Assembly: GCA_017654935.2 (NCBI GenBank)
Contig: CM065693.1
Coordinates: forward strand, 10,559,457 to 10,623,456
Direction: 5' to 3'
Length of the DNA: 64,000 nt
Source of the DNA: Phymorhynchus buccinoides
Taxonomy: Eukaryota; Mollusca; Gastropoda; Neogastropoda; Raphitomidae
This document shows positions 1 to 12,922 of this stretch, piece after piece. The position numbers and the translations under genes are program-made. Under the pieces are notes generated by a model. That model had not been told where the DNA came from. It saw nothing but the letters and a program-made list of their open reading frames with translations, and ran no database searches. The stretch's first letter is position 1. Each line of letters opens with the position of its first letter.

Positions 1-3000
1 TAGTGCAACGCCTCCTTCCTTCCTTCCTACACCCGACGAATAGGCCACTAGTGCAATAGCCTCATTCCTTCCTTCCTACACCCGAAAATAGGCCAATAGT
101 GCAACGCCTCATTCCTTCCTTCCTACACCCAACAATAGGCCACTTAGTGCAACGCCTCATTCCTTCCTTCCTACACCCGACAATAGGCCAATAGTGCAAC
201 GCCTCATTCCTTCCTTCCTACACCCAACAATAGGCCAATAGTGCAACGCCTCATTCCTTCCTTCCTACACCCAACAATAGGCCAATAGTGCAACGCCTCA
301 TTCCTTCCTTCCTACACCCGAGAATAGTGCCATATAAACGCCTCCTTCCTTCCTTCCTACACCCGACAATAGGCCAATAGTGCAACGCCTCCTTCCTTCC
401 TTCCTACACCCGACAATAGGCCAATAGTGCAACGCCTCCTTCCTTCCTTCCTACACCCAACAATAGGCCAATAGTGCAACGCCTCCTTCCTTCCTTCCTT
501 CCTACACCCGACAATAGGCCAATAGTGCAACGCCTCCTTCCTTCCTTCCTACACCCGACAATAGGCTCAATAGTGCAACGCCTCATTCCTTCCTTCCTAC
601 ACCCGACAATAGGCCACTAGTGCAACGCCTCATTCCTTCCTTCCTACACCCGACAATAGGCCAATAGTGCAACGCCTCCTTCCTTCCTTCCTACACCCGA
701 CAATAGGCCACTAGTGCAACGCCTCCTTCCTTCCTTCCTACACCCGACAATAGGCCACTAGTGCAACGCCTCCTTCCTTCCTTCCTACACCCGACAATAG
801 GCCAATAGTGCAACGCCTCCTTCCTTCCTTCCTACACCCGACAATAGGCCAATAGTGCAACGCCTCCTTCCTTCCTTCCTACACCCGACAATAGGCCACT
901 AGTGCAACGCCTCCTTCCTTCCTTCCTACACCCGACAATAGGCCAATAGTGCAACGCCTCCTTCCTTCCTTCCTACACCCGACAATAGGCCAATAGTGCA
1001 ACGCCTCCTTCCTTCCTTCCTACACCCCAACAATAGGCCACTAGTGCAACGCCTCCTTCCTTCCTTCCTACACCCGACAATAGGCCACGCCTCATTCCTT
1101 CCTTAGCGCACCCGACAATAGGCCACTAGTGCAACGCCTCATTCCTTCCTTCCTACACCCGACAATAGGCCAATAGTGCAACGCCTCCTTCCTTCCTTCC
1201 TACACCCGACAATAGGCCAATAGTGCAACGCCTCATTCCTTCCTTCCTACACCCGACAATAGGCCACTAGTGCAATGCCTCCTTCCTTCCTTCCTACACC
1301 CGACAATAGGCCAATAGTGCAACGCCTCCTTCCTTCCTTCCTACACCCGACAATAGGCCAATAGTGCAACGCCTCTCCTTCCTTCCTTCCTACACCCGAC
1401 AATAGGCCAATAGTGCAACGCCTCCTTCCTTCCTTCCTACACCCGACAATAGGCCACTAGTGCAACGCCTCATTCCTTCCTTCCTACACCCCGACAATAG
1501 GCCAATAGTGCAACGCCTCCTTCCTTCCTTCCTACACCCGACAATAGGCCACTAGTGCAACGCCTCCTTCCTTCCTTCCTACACCCGACAATAGGCCAAT
1601 AGGTGCAACGCCTCCTTCCTTCCTTTCCTACACCCGACAATACGCCAAGCTAGTGCAACGCCTCATTCCTTCCTTCCTACACCCGACAATAGGCCACTAG
1701 TGCAACGCCTCCTTCCTTCCTTCCTACACCCGACAATAGGCCACTAGTGCAACGCCTCCTTCCTTCCTTCCTACACCCGACAATAGGCCAATAGTGCAAC
1801 GCCTCCTTCCTTCCTTCCTACACCCGACAATAGGCCAATAGTGCAACGCCTCCTTCCTTCCTTCCTACACCCGACAATAGGCCAATAGTGCAACGCCTCA
1901 TTCCTTCCTTCCTACACCCGACAATAGGCCAATAGTGCAACGCCTCATTCCTTCCTTCCTACACCCGACAATAGGCCACTAGTGCAACGCCTCATTCCTT
2001 CCTTCCTACACCCGACAATAGGCCACTAGTGCAACGCCTCTCATTCCTTCCTTCCTACACCCGACAATAGGCCACTAGTGCAACGCCTCCTTCCTTCCTT
2101 CCTACACCCGACAATAGGCCACTAGTGCAACGCCTCCTTCCTTCCTTCCTACACCCGACAATAGGCCACTAGTGCAACGCCTCATTCCTTCCTTCCTACA
2201 CCCGACAATAGGCCAATAGTGCAACGCCTCATTCCTTCCTTCCTACACCCTACAATAGGCCAATAGTGCAACGCCTCCATTCCTTCCTTCCTACACATTC
2301 CATAGTGCAACGCCTCATTCCTTCCTTCCTACACCCAACAATAGGCCAATAGTGCAACGCCTCATTCCTTCCTTCCTACACCCGACAATAGGCCACTAGT
2401 GCAACGCCTCCTTCCTTCCTTCCTACACCCGACAATAGGCCAATAGTGCAACGCCTCCTTCCTTCCTTCCTACACCCGACAATAGGCCACTAGTGCAACG
2501 CCTCCTTCCTTCCTTCCTACACCCAACAATAGGCCAATAGTGCAACGCCTCATTCCTTCCTTCCTACACCCGACAATAGGCCACTAGTGCAACGCCTCAT
2601 TCCTTCCTTCCTACACCCGACAATAGGCCAATAGTGCAACGCCTCCTTCCTTCCTTCCTACACCCGACAATAGGCCAATAGTGCAACGCCTCATTCCTTC
2701 CTTCCTACACCCGACAATAGGCCACTAGTGCAACGCCTCCTTCCTTCCTTCCTACACCCGACAATAGGCAATAGTGCAACGCCTCCTTCCTTCCTTCCTA
2801 CACCCGACAATAGGCCAATAGTGCAACGCCTCCTTCCTTCCTTCCTACACCCGACAATAGGCCAATAGTGCAACGCCTCCTTCCTTCCTTCCTACACCCG
2901 ACAATAGGCCAATAGTGCAACGCCTCATTCCTTCCTTCCTACACCCGACAATAGTGCCACTAGTGCAACGCCTCCTTCCTTCCTTCCTACACCCGACAAT

Positions 3001-6000
3001 AGGCCAATAGTGCAACGCCTCCTTCCTTCCTTCCTACACCCGACAATAGGCCACTAGTGCAACGCCTCATTCCTTCCTTCCTACACCCGACAATAGGCCA
3101 ATAGTGCAACGCCTCATTCCTTCCTTCCTACACCCGACAATAGGCCACTAGTGCAACGCCTCCTTCCTTCCTTCCTACACCCAACAATAGGCCAATAGTG
3201 CAACGCCTCATTCCTTCCTTCCTACACCCGACAATAGGCCACTAGTGCAACGCCTCCTTCCTTCCTTCCTACACCCGACAATAGGCCAATAGTGCAACGT
3301 CTCATTCCTTCCTTCCTACACCCGACAATAGGCCAATAGTGCAACGCCCCTCCTTCCTTCCTTCCTACACCCGACAATAGGCCAATAGTGCAACGCCTCA
3401 TTCCTTCCTTCCTACACCCGACAATAGGCCAATAGTGCAACGCGTCTCATTCCTTCCTTCCTACACCCGACAATAGGCCAATAGTGCAACGCCTCCTTCC
3501 TTCCTTCCTACACCCGACAATAGGCCACTAGTGCAACGCCTCCTTCCTTCCTTCCTACACCCGACAATAGGCCAATAGTGCAACGCCTCATTCCTTCCTT
3601 CCTACACCCGACAATAGGCCAATAGTGCAACGCCTCATTCCTTCCTTCCTACACCCGACAATAGGCCAATAGTGCAACGCCTCCTTCCTTCCTTCCTACA
3701 CCCGACAATAGGCCAATAGTGCAACGCCTCCTTCCTTCCTTCCTACACCCGACAATAGGCCACTAGTGCAACGCCTCCTTCCTTCCTTCCTACACCCGAC
3801 AATAGGCCACTAGTGCAAAGCCGCCTCCTTCCTTCCTTCCTACACCCGACAATAGGCCAATAGTGCAACGCCTCCTTCCTTCCTTCCTACACCCGACAAT
3901 AGGCCACTAGTGCAACGCCTCCTTCCTTCCTTCCTACACCCGACAATAGGCCAATAGTGCAACGCCTCATTCCTTCCTTCCTACACCCGACAATAGGCCA
4001 ATAGTGCAACGCCTCATTCCTTCCTTCCTACACCCGACAATAGGCCAATAGTGCAACGCCTCATTCCTTCCTTCCTACACCCAACAATAGGCCAATAGTG
4101 CAACGCCTCATTCCTTCCTTCCTACACCCGACAATAGGCCAATAGTGCAACGCCTCCTTCCTTCCTTCCTACACCCGACAATAGGCCAATAGTGCAACGC
4201 CTCCTTCCTTCCTTCCTACACCCGACAATAGGCCAATAGTGCAACGCCTCCTTCCTTCCTTCCTACACCCGACAATAGGCCAATAGTGCAACGCCTCCTT
4301 CCTTCCTTCCTACACCCGACAATAGGCCAATAGTGCAACGCCTCATTCCTTCCTTCCTACACCCGACAATAGGCCACTCACGCCTTCCTAGTGCAACGCC
4401 TCCTTCCTTCCTTCCTACACCCGACAATAGGCCAATAGTGCAACGCCTCCTTCCTTCCTTCCTACACCCGACAATAGGCCAATAGTGCAACGCCTCCTTC
4501 CTTCCTTCCTACACCCGACAATAGGCCAATAGTGCAACGCCTCCTTCCTTCCTTCCTACACCCGACAATAGGCCAATAGTGCAACGCCTCCTTCCTTCCT
4601 TCCTACACCCGACAATAGGCCAATAGTGCAACGCCTCCTTCCTTCCTTCCTACACCCGACAATAGGCCACTAGTGCAACGCCTCCTTCCTTCCTTCCTAC
4701 ACCCGACAATAGGCCACTAGTGCAACGCCTCCTTCCTTCCTTCCTACACCCGACAATAGGCCAATAGTGCAACGCCTCCTTCCTTCCTTCCTACACCCGA
4801 CAATAGGCCACTAGTGCAACGCCTCATTCCTTCCTTCCTACACCCGCAATACGCCTAGTGCAAGCCTCCTTCCTTCCTACACCGACAAATAGGCCAATAG
4901 TGCAACGCCTCCTTCCTTCCTTCCTACACCCGACAATAGGCCACTAGTGCAACGCCTCCTTCCTTCCTTCCTACACCCGACAATAGGCCAATAGTGCAAC
5001 GCCTCCTTCCTTCCTTCCTACACCCGACAATAGGCCTTCCTAGTGCAACGCCTCATTCCTTCCTTCCTACACCCGACAATAGGCCACTAGTGCAACGCCT
5101 CCTTCCTTCCTTCCTACACCCGACAATAGGCCAATAGTGCAACGCCTCATTCCTTCCTTCCTACACCCGACAATAGGCCAATAGTGCAACGCCTCCTTCC
5201 TTCCTTCCTACACCCGACAATAGGCCAATAGTGCAACGCCTCCTTCCTTCCTTCCTACACCCGACAATAGGCCAATAGTGCAACGCCTCCTTCCTTCCTT
5301 CCTACACCCGACAATAGGCCACTAGTGCAACGCCTCCTTCCTTCCTTCCTACACCCGACAATAGGCCAATAGTGCAAACTTCCTTCCTTCCTACACCCGA
5401 CAATTCCTACACGCCTACAATAGGCCAATAGTGCAACGCAATAGTGCAACGCCTCCTTCCTTCCTTCCTACACCCGACAATAGGCCAATAGTGCAACGCC
5501 TCCTTCCTTCCTTCCTACACCCGACAATAGGCCAATAGTGCAACGCCTCATTCCTTCCTTCCTACACCCGACAATAGGCCAATAGTGCAACGCCTCATTC
5601 CTTCCTTCCTACACCCGACAATAGGCCAATAGTGCAACGCCTCATTCCTTCCTTCCTACACCCGACAATACAATAGTGCAACGCCTCCTTCCTTCCTTCC
5701 TACACCCGACAATAGGCCAATAGTGCAACGCCTCCTTCCTTCCTTCCTTACACCCGACAATAGGCCAATAGTGCAACGCCTCATTCCTTCCTTCCTACAC
5801 CCGACAATAGGCCAATAGTGCAACGCCTCCTTCCTTCCTTCCTACACCCGACAATAGGCCAATAGTGCAACGCCTCATTCCTTCCTTCCTACACCCGACA
5901 ATAGGCCAATAGTGCAACGCCTCATTCCTTCCTTCCTACACCCGACAATAGGCCAATAGTGCAACGCCTCCTTCCTTCCTTCCTACACCCGACAATAGGC

Positions 6001-9000
6001 CAATAGTGCAACGCCTCCTTCCTTCCTTCCTACACCCGACAATAGGCCAATAGTGCAACGCCTCCTTCCTTCCTTCCTACACCCGACAATAGGCCAATAG
6101 TGCAACGCCTCCTTCCTTCCTTCCTACACCCGACAATAGTGCAACGCCTCCTTCCTTCCTTCCTACACCCGACAATAGGCCACTAGTGCAACGCCTCCTT
6201 CCTTCCTTCCTACACCCGACAATAGGCCAATAGTGCAACGCCTCATTCCTTCCTTCCTACACCCACAATAGGCCACTAGTGCAACGCCTCATTCCTTCCT
6301 TCCTACACCCGACAATAGGCCAATAGTGCAACGCCTCCTTCCTTCCTTCCTACACCCGACAATAGGCCAATAGTGCAACGCCTCATTCCTTCCTTCCTAC
6401 ACCCGACAATAGGCCAATAGTGCAACGCCTCCTTCCTTCCTTCCTACACCCGACAATAGGCCAATAGTGCAACGCCTCCTTCCTTCCTTCCTACACCCGA
6501 CAATAGGCCAATAGTGCAACGCCTCATTCCTTCCTTCCTACACCCGACAATAGGCCAATAGTGCAACGCCTCATTCCTTCCTTCCTACACCCGACAATAG
6601 GCCAATAGTGCAACGCCTCATTCCTTCCTTCCTACACCCGACAATAGGCCAATAGTGCAACGCCTCCTTCCTTCCTTCCTACACCCGACAATAGGCCAAT
6701 AGTGCAACGCCTCATTCCTTCCTTCCTACACCCGACAATAGGCCAATAGTGCAACGCCTCATTCCTTCCTTCCTACACCCGACAATAGGCCAATAGTGCA
6801 ACGCCTCCTTCCTTCCTTCCTACACCCGACAATAGGCCAATAGTGCAACGCCTCCTTCCTTCCTTCCTACACCCGACAATAGGCCACTAGTGCAACGCCT
6901 CCTTCCTTCCTTCCTACACCCGACAATAGGCCAATAGTGCAACGCCTCATTCCTTCCTTCCTACACCCTACAATAGGCCAATAGTGCAACGCCTCCTTCC
7001 TTCCTTCCTACACCCGACAATAGGCCAATAGTGCAACGCCTCCTTCCTTCCTTCCTACACCCGACAATAGGCCAATAGTGCAACGCCTCCTTCCTTCCTT
7101 CCTACACCCGACAATAGGCCAATAGTGCAACGCCTCATTCCTTCCTTCCTACACCCGACAATAGGCCAATAGTGCAACGCCTCCTTCCTTCCTTCCTACA
7201 CCCGACAATAGGCCAATAGTGCAACGCCTCATTCCTTCCTTCCTACACCCGACAATAGGCCAATAGTGCAACGCCTCATTCCTTCCTTCCTACACCCGAC
7301 AATAGGCCACTAGTGCAACGCCTCCTTCCTTCCTTCCTACACCCGACAATAGTGCAACGCCTCCTTCCTTCCTTCCTACACCCGACAATAGGCCAATAGT
7401 GCAACGCCTCATTCCTTCCTTCCTACACCCGACAATAGGCCAATAGTGCAACGCCTCATTCCTTCCTTCCTACACCCGACAATAGGCCAATAGTGCAACG
7501 CCTCCTTCCTTCCTTCCTACACCCGACAATAGGCCACTAGTGCAACGCCTCCTTCCTTCCTTCCTACACCCGACAATAGGCCAATAGTGCAACGCCTCCT
7601 TCTTCCTACACCCGACAATAGTGCAACGCCTCATTCCTTCCTTCCTACACCCGACAATAGGCCAATAGTGCAACGCCTCCTTCCTTCCTTCCTACACCCG
7701 ACAATAGGCCAATAGTGCAACGCCTCCTTCCTTCCTTCCTACACCCGACAATAGGCCAATAGTGCAACGCCTCCTTCCTTCCTTCCTACACCCGACAATA
7801 GGCCACTAGTGCCTCATTCCTTCCTTCCTACACCCGACAATAGGCCACTAGTGCAACGCCTCATTCCTTCCTTCCTACACCCGACAATAGGCCAATAGTG
7901 CAACGCCTCCTTCCTTCCTTCCTACACCCGACAATAGGCCAATAGTGCAACGCCTCCTTCCTTCCTTCCTACACCCTACAATAGGCCAATAGTGCAACGC
8001 CTCCTTCCTTCCTTCCTACACCCGACAATAGGCCAATAGTGCAACGCCTCCTTCCTTCCTTCCTACACCCGACAATAGGCCAATAGTGCAACGCCTCCAT
8101 TCCTTCCTTCCTACACCCGACAATAGGCCAATAGTGCAACGCCTCATTCCTTCCTTCCTACACCCGACAATAGGCCAATAGTGCAACGCCTCATTCCTTC
8201 CTTCCTACACCCGACAATAGGCCAATAGTGCAACGCCTCCATTCCTTCCTTCCTACACCCGACAATAGGCCAATAGTGCAACGCCTCCTTCCTTCCTTCC
8301 TACACCCGACAATAGGCCACTAGTGCAACGCCTCCTTCCTTCCTTCCTACACCCGACAATAGGCCAATAGTGCAACGCCTCATTCCTTCCTTCCTACACC
8401 CGACAATAGGCCACTAGTGCAACGCCTCATTCCTTCCTTCCTACACCCGACAATAGGCCACTAGTGCAACGCCTCCTTCCTTCCTTCCTACACCCGACAA
8501 TAGGCCATAGTGCAACGCCTCCTTCCTTCCTTCCTACACCCGACAATAGGCCAATAGTGCAACGCCTCCTTCCTTCCTTCCTACACCCGACAATAGGCCA
8601 ATAGTGCAACGCCTCCTTCCTTCCTTCCTACACCCGACAATAGGCCAATAGTGCAACGCCTCCTTCCTTCCTTCCTACACCCGACAATAGGCCAATAGTG
8701 CAACGCCTCCTTCCTTCCTTCCTACACCCGACAATAGGCCAATAGTGCAACGCCTCATTCCTTCCTTCCTACACCCGACAATAGGCCAATAGTGCAACGC
8801 CTCATTCCTTCCTTCCTACACCCGACAATAGGCCAATAGTGCAACGCCTCATTCCTTCCTTCCTACACCCGACAATAGGCCAATAGTGCAACGCCTCATT
8901 CCTTCCTTCCTACACCCGACAATAGGCCAATAGTGCAACGCCTCATTCCTTCCTTCCTACACCCGACAATAGGCCAATAGTGCAACGCCTCATTCCTTCC

Positions 9001-9262
9001 TTCCTACACCCGACAATAGGCCAATAGTGCAACGCCTCATTCCTTCCTTCCTACACCCGACAATAGGCCAATAGTGCAACGCCTCATTCCTTCCTTCCTA
9101 CACCCGACAATAGGCCACTAGTGCAACGCCTCCTTCCTTCCTTCCTACACCCGACAATAGGCCAATAGTGCAACGCCTCATTCCTTCCTTCCTACACCCG
9201 ACAATAGGCCACTAGTGCAACGCCTCATTCCTTCCTTCCTACACCCGACAATAGGCCACTAG
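1..9262. repeat. 47-bp minisatellite, about 197 copies
   Basis: Near-continuous tandem repeat with a 47-bp period. Each unit has a TAGTGCAACGCCT part, three or four TTCC steps (mostly CCTTCC or CATTCC starting), then CTACACCCGACAATAGGCC. Variants toggle between CCAATAG and CCACTAG at the unit junction, and between CATTCC and CCTTCC. A few units are shortened or broken (near 1,090, 2,290, 4,375, 4,850, 5,380, 7,600). The short minus-strand ORFs it gives are by-products of the repeat and not genes. The array ends at about 9,262 by running directly into CTAGTGCAACCACCAGTGCC, which also occurs in a snoRNA-bearing unit near 18,790. Confidence 0.97.
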
Positions 9263-9802
9263 TGCAACCACCAGTGCCTGCGCTCAACAAATCATCAGAT
9301 CAGGTTAATGTACGGAGACAAGAGAAGTATGAAAAGGCTCATATCAAATAGCTGAAAAGTAGAGTACTACAGAACCTAAGCTATTAGGCTGTGTACACAC
9401 ATAAGCGGATATTCATGGATGCAACTGGAGAAAATTAAAAAACAGGCAAGGCAGGGGTCTGCCAGGGTATGTAGGAGGGTACAGGGGCAGAGCCGTTTCC
9501 CCATGAAGCTGAAGAAAAAGCAAAATCATACTCAATTTGAAGCTTATTCCAGGCTTGTAAAGTGAGAATTCAACACTTTTTTCCCTTTGAACTTTGAATC
9601 AAATGCCTCGTATCCGAGGCAAGTTGCATCCATGGATATTCCATGCGGAAACCTGTGCGCAATCCATAAATTAATTAAACAAAGAAGGGAAAAGATTTGC
9701 ACACGTGTCTAAATTTATGTATTTATGAAACATATAGCGCATGACCTTAAAGCTCAAGCTTAAATTAAATGCACTCTAACTTCTAATCTGCGTCCAAAGG
9801 AT
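9263..9802. other. non-coding flank of the first snoRNA unit
   Basis: No gene seen. The first 30 bases match the flank at about 18,790-18,815 and the end matches sequence beside the type B snoRNA at 19,040. The middle (9,300-9,780) is not obviously repeated, except for a short stretch near 9,671-9,706 that recurs near 20,935. Confidence 0.5.
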
Positions 9803-9881
9803 GGTTTGCTCAGTGTAAACTGCATAATTTGTCGAATCACGGATACTTCGTTGGATTTGAAATGTGACATCATCGCAAACC
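9803..9881 (-). ncRNA. box C/D snoRNA-like, type B, copy 1
   Basis: On the minus strand the sequence opens GGTTTGC then GATGATG (box C) and closes CTGA (box D) then GCAAACC. The two ends form a perfect 7-bp terminal stem directly next to boxes C and D, which is the defining layout of a box C/D guide RNA. This copy is 79 nt. It is the most diverged of the six: the region between the boxes has several changes, but box C, box D and both stem halves are intact. That pattern suggests selection on the structure. No rRNA or snRNA target could be assigned. It lies immediately downstream of the minisatellite and outside the inverted repeat. Confidence 0.66.
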
Positions 9882-9960
9882 AACTCTCTATTCTTGCAGA
9901 CAAAATGAACTTCTCTCCCTCTTCTCGTGTTCTTAAAGAAAGTGACAGTAAGTATTATTA

Positions 9961-10378
9961 TTAGGTACTAGGTACTTTATAGTCCAGACATCAGAATAGT
10001 CTGAAGTCCAATCCTCTGAAAACCGCGGTAAAGGGGCCATCAAGGCCTTAGACTGAAAGGGGCAGAGTGAAATGAGTTCCCAACATGACCAAAAAGACTT
10101 AATAAAGTGAGAAATCACTGTAAAAAGCTATTTAACACAAAGGATAACACTGACAAGAGAAGCCAATCCTCTGTCAGAAATTCATAATCCTCTGAAATCC
10201 TCTGACAATTCTGATGCCTGATAGTCACAGAGGCGTCTCTGCGAAATTCGGGTTGATCCCACCTGTAGAGCGCGTTGCAGCCAGAGGGGTGCCGGCCGCC
10301 TGGGGAGGAGGTAAATTTGGACCAAATGACAACGTTTTTGTTGCCACTGGGTTTAACGTATGCCAAGTGCATGGGCAC

Positions 10379-10412
<34 letters not shown>

Positions 10413-10520
10413 CGTAAGGCCTAGTGCAAAGTGAGAGGAAAAATCCCCTGTACCCAGGTTTGAACTCAGGTTTACTTGACACGAAGCGAACGTGCTACCA
10501 CTGTGCCACTCTACACCAGT
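9961..10520 (-). mobile_element. tRNA-derived SINE, split by a MITE
   Basis: On the minus strand the head near 10,520 reads GTGGCACAGTGGTAGCAC, a pol III A box. It is followed by GAGTTCAAACCTGGG, a B-box-like motif, so the head looks tRNA-derived. The body contains a core with AAGTGCATGGGCACACAGG and CTCATCCGAAAGAC, also present at 11,700 and 48,250, and of a type widespread in mollusc genomes. The tail is interrupted by the MITE at 9,985-10,220. The family name would need Repbase. Confidence 0.65.
9985..10220. mobile_element. MITE with CAGGCAT termini inside a SINE
   Basis: Terminal inverted repeats CAGACATCAGAATAGTC and GACAATTCTGATGCCTG. It is flanked by a 6-bp direct repeat ATAGTC. The uninterrupted SINE at 48,054 reads GGTACTTTGTAGTCACAGAG across this point, so the target site is visible. 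A 6-bp target duplication with CAG-type ends fits a hAT-related subgroup, but the superfamily is inference. Confidence 0.72.
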
Positions 10521-11047
10521 AGACTTTTGGCATAAGACTTTTGCCGTTGTTATCTTCCGATGATTGCGCTAGAAAGTTTGAAGACGAATCCCATCAGCGA
10601 AAATTCCCCCAACAACCGTAGTCAAAACCAGTCCCCGGAAAAACAAAAACCAGTTAAAATCACAGAAACTCACAGAATTAAAGTCTCTGTTAAATGTATT
10701 TATCAGTCCTAGCAATATTTTATCAGTCCCTGGGACAGACAGGTCGATTTTATTCTCTCAGTATTTTGGTTTTGCAATCAGTACTTATTTTACTGAGTGA
10801 TAGATGCCAGTTAATGCGATATTATACGCGATCACCGTCTTCTATTTCATTTGGATCAGGGACGGACTGTGACTTCATTTCAGCTTTGATGAAGTCAAAC
10901 CAGCGGCATAACAGTAGCCGTGGGGGTCTGTTTCAAGGAAGACAGTTACAGCTTATACTAATACAGTATTTGATATTTAGTATTACCAAATACTATCTAA
11001 TAAGTAATACAACAGTCTGTGAATTATGGTAGCTGAAAACACAAAAC

Positions 11048-11260
11048 CAGGGCTCCCAATAGTCCCTAAAAAACCCAACAAGGGGTCCCTGGGACTCCAC
11101 TTACAGCATAGAGGGTCCTAGAGGTGGAATAGAGGGTCCCAGCGGCATTGCGAATGCTAAAACGATTTTTTCTAGTGCATCCCTGGGACCCCCTGCATTC
11201 TGGGCCCTTTAAAATGTTAGTGCTTCATAGACCCCCAAATGGGGGTCCCTGAGAGCCCTG
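11048..11260. mobile_element. hAT-like MITE (CAGGGCTCCC termini), copy 1
   Basis: 213 bp bounded by CAGGGCTCCC and GAGAGCCCTG. The inside is rich in GGGTCCCTGGG-type blocks. CAGGG ends are typical of hAT elements. A related copy at 16,055 shows a clear 8-bp target duplication. No coding capacity. Confidence 0.65.
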
Positions 11261-11388
11261 AAAACTTATTGAATTTGTCCCTGGATATTAATGTATCTCT
11301 GTGAACACAGTGCTTATAATAATTCATTTTTCATTACAGTGAGCAAAAAACATATTCCCCTTTTTCCTGCAATCATTTGAATTGAAGA

Positions 11389-11476
11389 GAGCAGAGGCTG
11401 TAGGTCAGATCACAGTGTGTCATTCACAGCGTTCAGGAGAACGAAAGTATTAGACATCATTCCCACAGTGCTGCTC
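11389..11476 (-). ncRNA. box C/D snoRNA, SNORD59-like, type A copy 1
   Basis: 88 nt on the minus strand. The ends pair as GAGCAG with CTGCTC, and inside that CTGTGGG with CCTACAG. Box C is ATGATGT, box D' is CTGA, box C' is TGAATGA and box D is CTGA. Directly upstream of D' lies ACTTTCGTTCT, which is complementary over 11 nt to the conserved 18S rRNA segment AGAACGAAAGT. By the D+5 rule this would direct 2'-O-methylation of the second A of the AGAAC part. That is the site guided in vertebrates by SNORD59 (18S A1031, from memory). This copy lies outside the inverted repeat. Expression and host intron are not visible. Confidence 0.75.
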
Positions 11477-11674
11477 CCCATACAAACACACAACAGATAG
11501 CTTTGATCCTTGGACAATTAAAACAAATTCAGTCCAATGAGACCACAAAAAACAACCCACCGTAAAATGCGGACTATAATAGTATAAGCCACTTTGGCCC
11601 ATGCGGCTGAGACTGATGCGGCATATTTGTGGATTTTGTTTCCACTCTACATTTATCACTAATATCAGTCGGGG

Positions 11675-11862
11675 TGTAAATTTCGACCAAATGACCACCT
11701 CTGTTGCCACTGGGTTTAACGTATGCTAAGTGCATGGGCACACAGGACCTGGGTTTATTGTCTCATCCGAAAGACCGTAAGGCCTAGTGCAAAGTGGGAG
11801 GAAAAATCCCCTGTACCCAGGTTTGAACTAGCGAATGCACTACCACTGTGTCACTCTACACC
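11675..11862 (-). mobile_element. tRNA-derived SINE, second copy, internally deleted
   Basis: Shares the core AAGTGCATGGGCACACAGG and CTCATCCGAAAGAC with the SINE at 9,961-10,520. It belongs to the tandem duplication. The head on the minus strand reads GTGACACAGTGGTAGTGC, and part of the sequence between the A and B boxes is missing, so this copy is probably dead. Confidence 0.6.
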
Positions 11863-12221
11863 TGTAGACTTTTGGCGTTGTTATCTTCTGGTGATTGCGC
11901 TAGAAAGTTTGAAGACCAGTCCCATCAGTGAAAATTCCCCCAACAACCGGAGTCGAAACCAGTCACAGCGGAAACAAAAACCAGTTAAAATCACAGAAAC
12001 TCACAGAATTAAAGTCTATGTCAAATGTATTTATCAGTCCTAGCAATATTTTATCAGTTCCTGGGACAGACAGGTCGATTTTATTCTCTCAGTATTTTGG
12101 TTTTGCAATCAGTATTTTACTGAGTGATACCAGTTAAAACGATATATACATGATCACCGTCTTCTGTTTCATTTGGATCAGGGACGGGCTGCGGCTCCAT
12201 TTCAGTTTTGATGAAGTTAAT

Positions 12222-12432
12222 TTAACCCTTTCATCGCCACTGTCGGCTCTTGGAACCACAATGATTGAACACCCATGTCACTGAAAGGCATCAAATGAGG
12301 GTCTGGTATCCTGTGACCTTACCTTCTTAATTTTGGGAGGTAAGGATCGGCCCCATTTTATGCATGTCAATTGTCACAGAGGAATCCCTAATAAGCAGAC
12401 GGGATCTTTTCTCTACCCGTTCAAAGGGTTAA
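12222..12432. mobile_element. piggyBac-like MITE (TTAA target), copy 1
   Basis: Bounded by TTAACCCTTTCATCGCC and GTTCAAAGGGTTAA. A TTAA target with CCCTTT ends is the signature of piggyBac-type elements. The paralogous segment at about 10,893 lacks it, giving an empty-site comparison. No transposase. Confidence 0.75.
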
Positions 12433-12568
12433 AGCTGCGGCATAACAGTAGCCGTGGGGGTCTGTTTCAAGGAAGACAGTTACAGCTAATAGTATTTGGT
12501 ATTTAGTATTACCAAATACTATCTAATACAACAGTCTGTGAATTATGGTAGCTGAAAACACAAACGTC

Positions 12569-12786
12569 CAGGGCTCCCAACCGTCCCGCAAAACAAGGGG
12601 TCCCTGGGACTCCTTCACTTGCAGCATAGAGGGTCCTAGAGGCAGGATAGAGGGTCCCAGTGGCATTGTGAATGCTAAAACGATTTTTTCTAGTGCATCT
12701 CTGGGACCCCCTGCACATTCTTTTAGAGGGTCCTTTAAAATTTTAGTGCTTCACAGACTCCCAAATGGGGGTCCCTGGGAGCCCTG
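12569..12786. mobile_element. hAT-like MITE (CAGGGCTCCC termini), copy 2
   Basis: 218 bp bounded by CAGGGCTCCC and GGGAGCCCTG. It is the tandem-duplication partner of the copy at 11,048. Confidence 0.65.
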
Positions 12787-12922
12787 AACACTTATTGAAT
12801 TTGTCCCTGGATAGTAATATATTTCTGTGAACACAGTGCTTATAATAATTCATTTTTCATTACACTGTTACAGTGAGCAAAAACATATTCCCCCTTTTTC
12901 CTGCAATCATTTGAATTGAAGA

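Noticed and set aside
404..8609. Short ORFs with a repeated cysteine-arginine pattern across the first 9 kb
   Set aside because: They are translations of the 47-bp minisatellite and break at every unit-length change.
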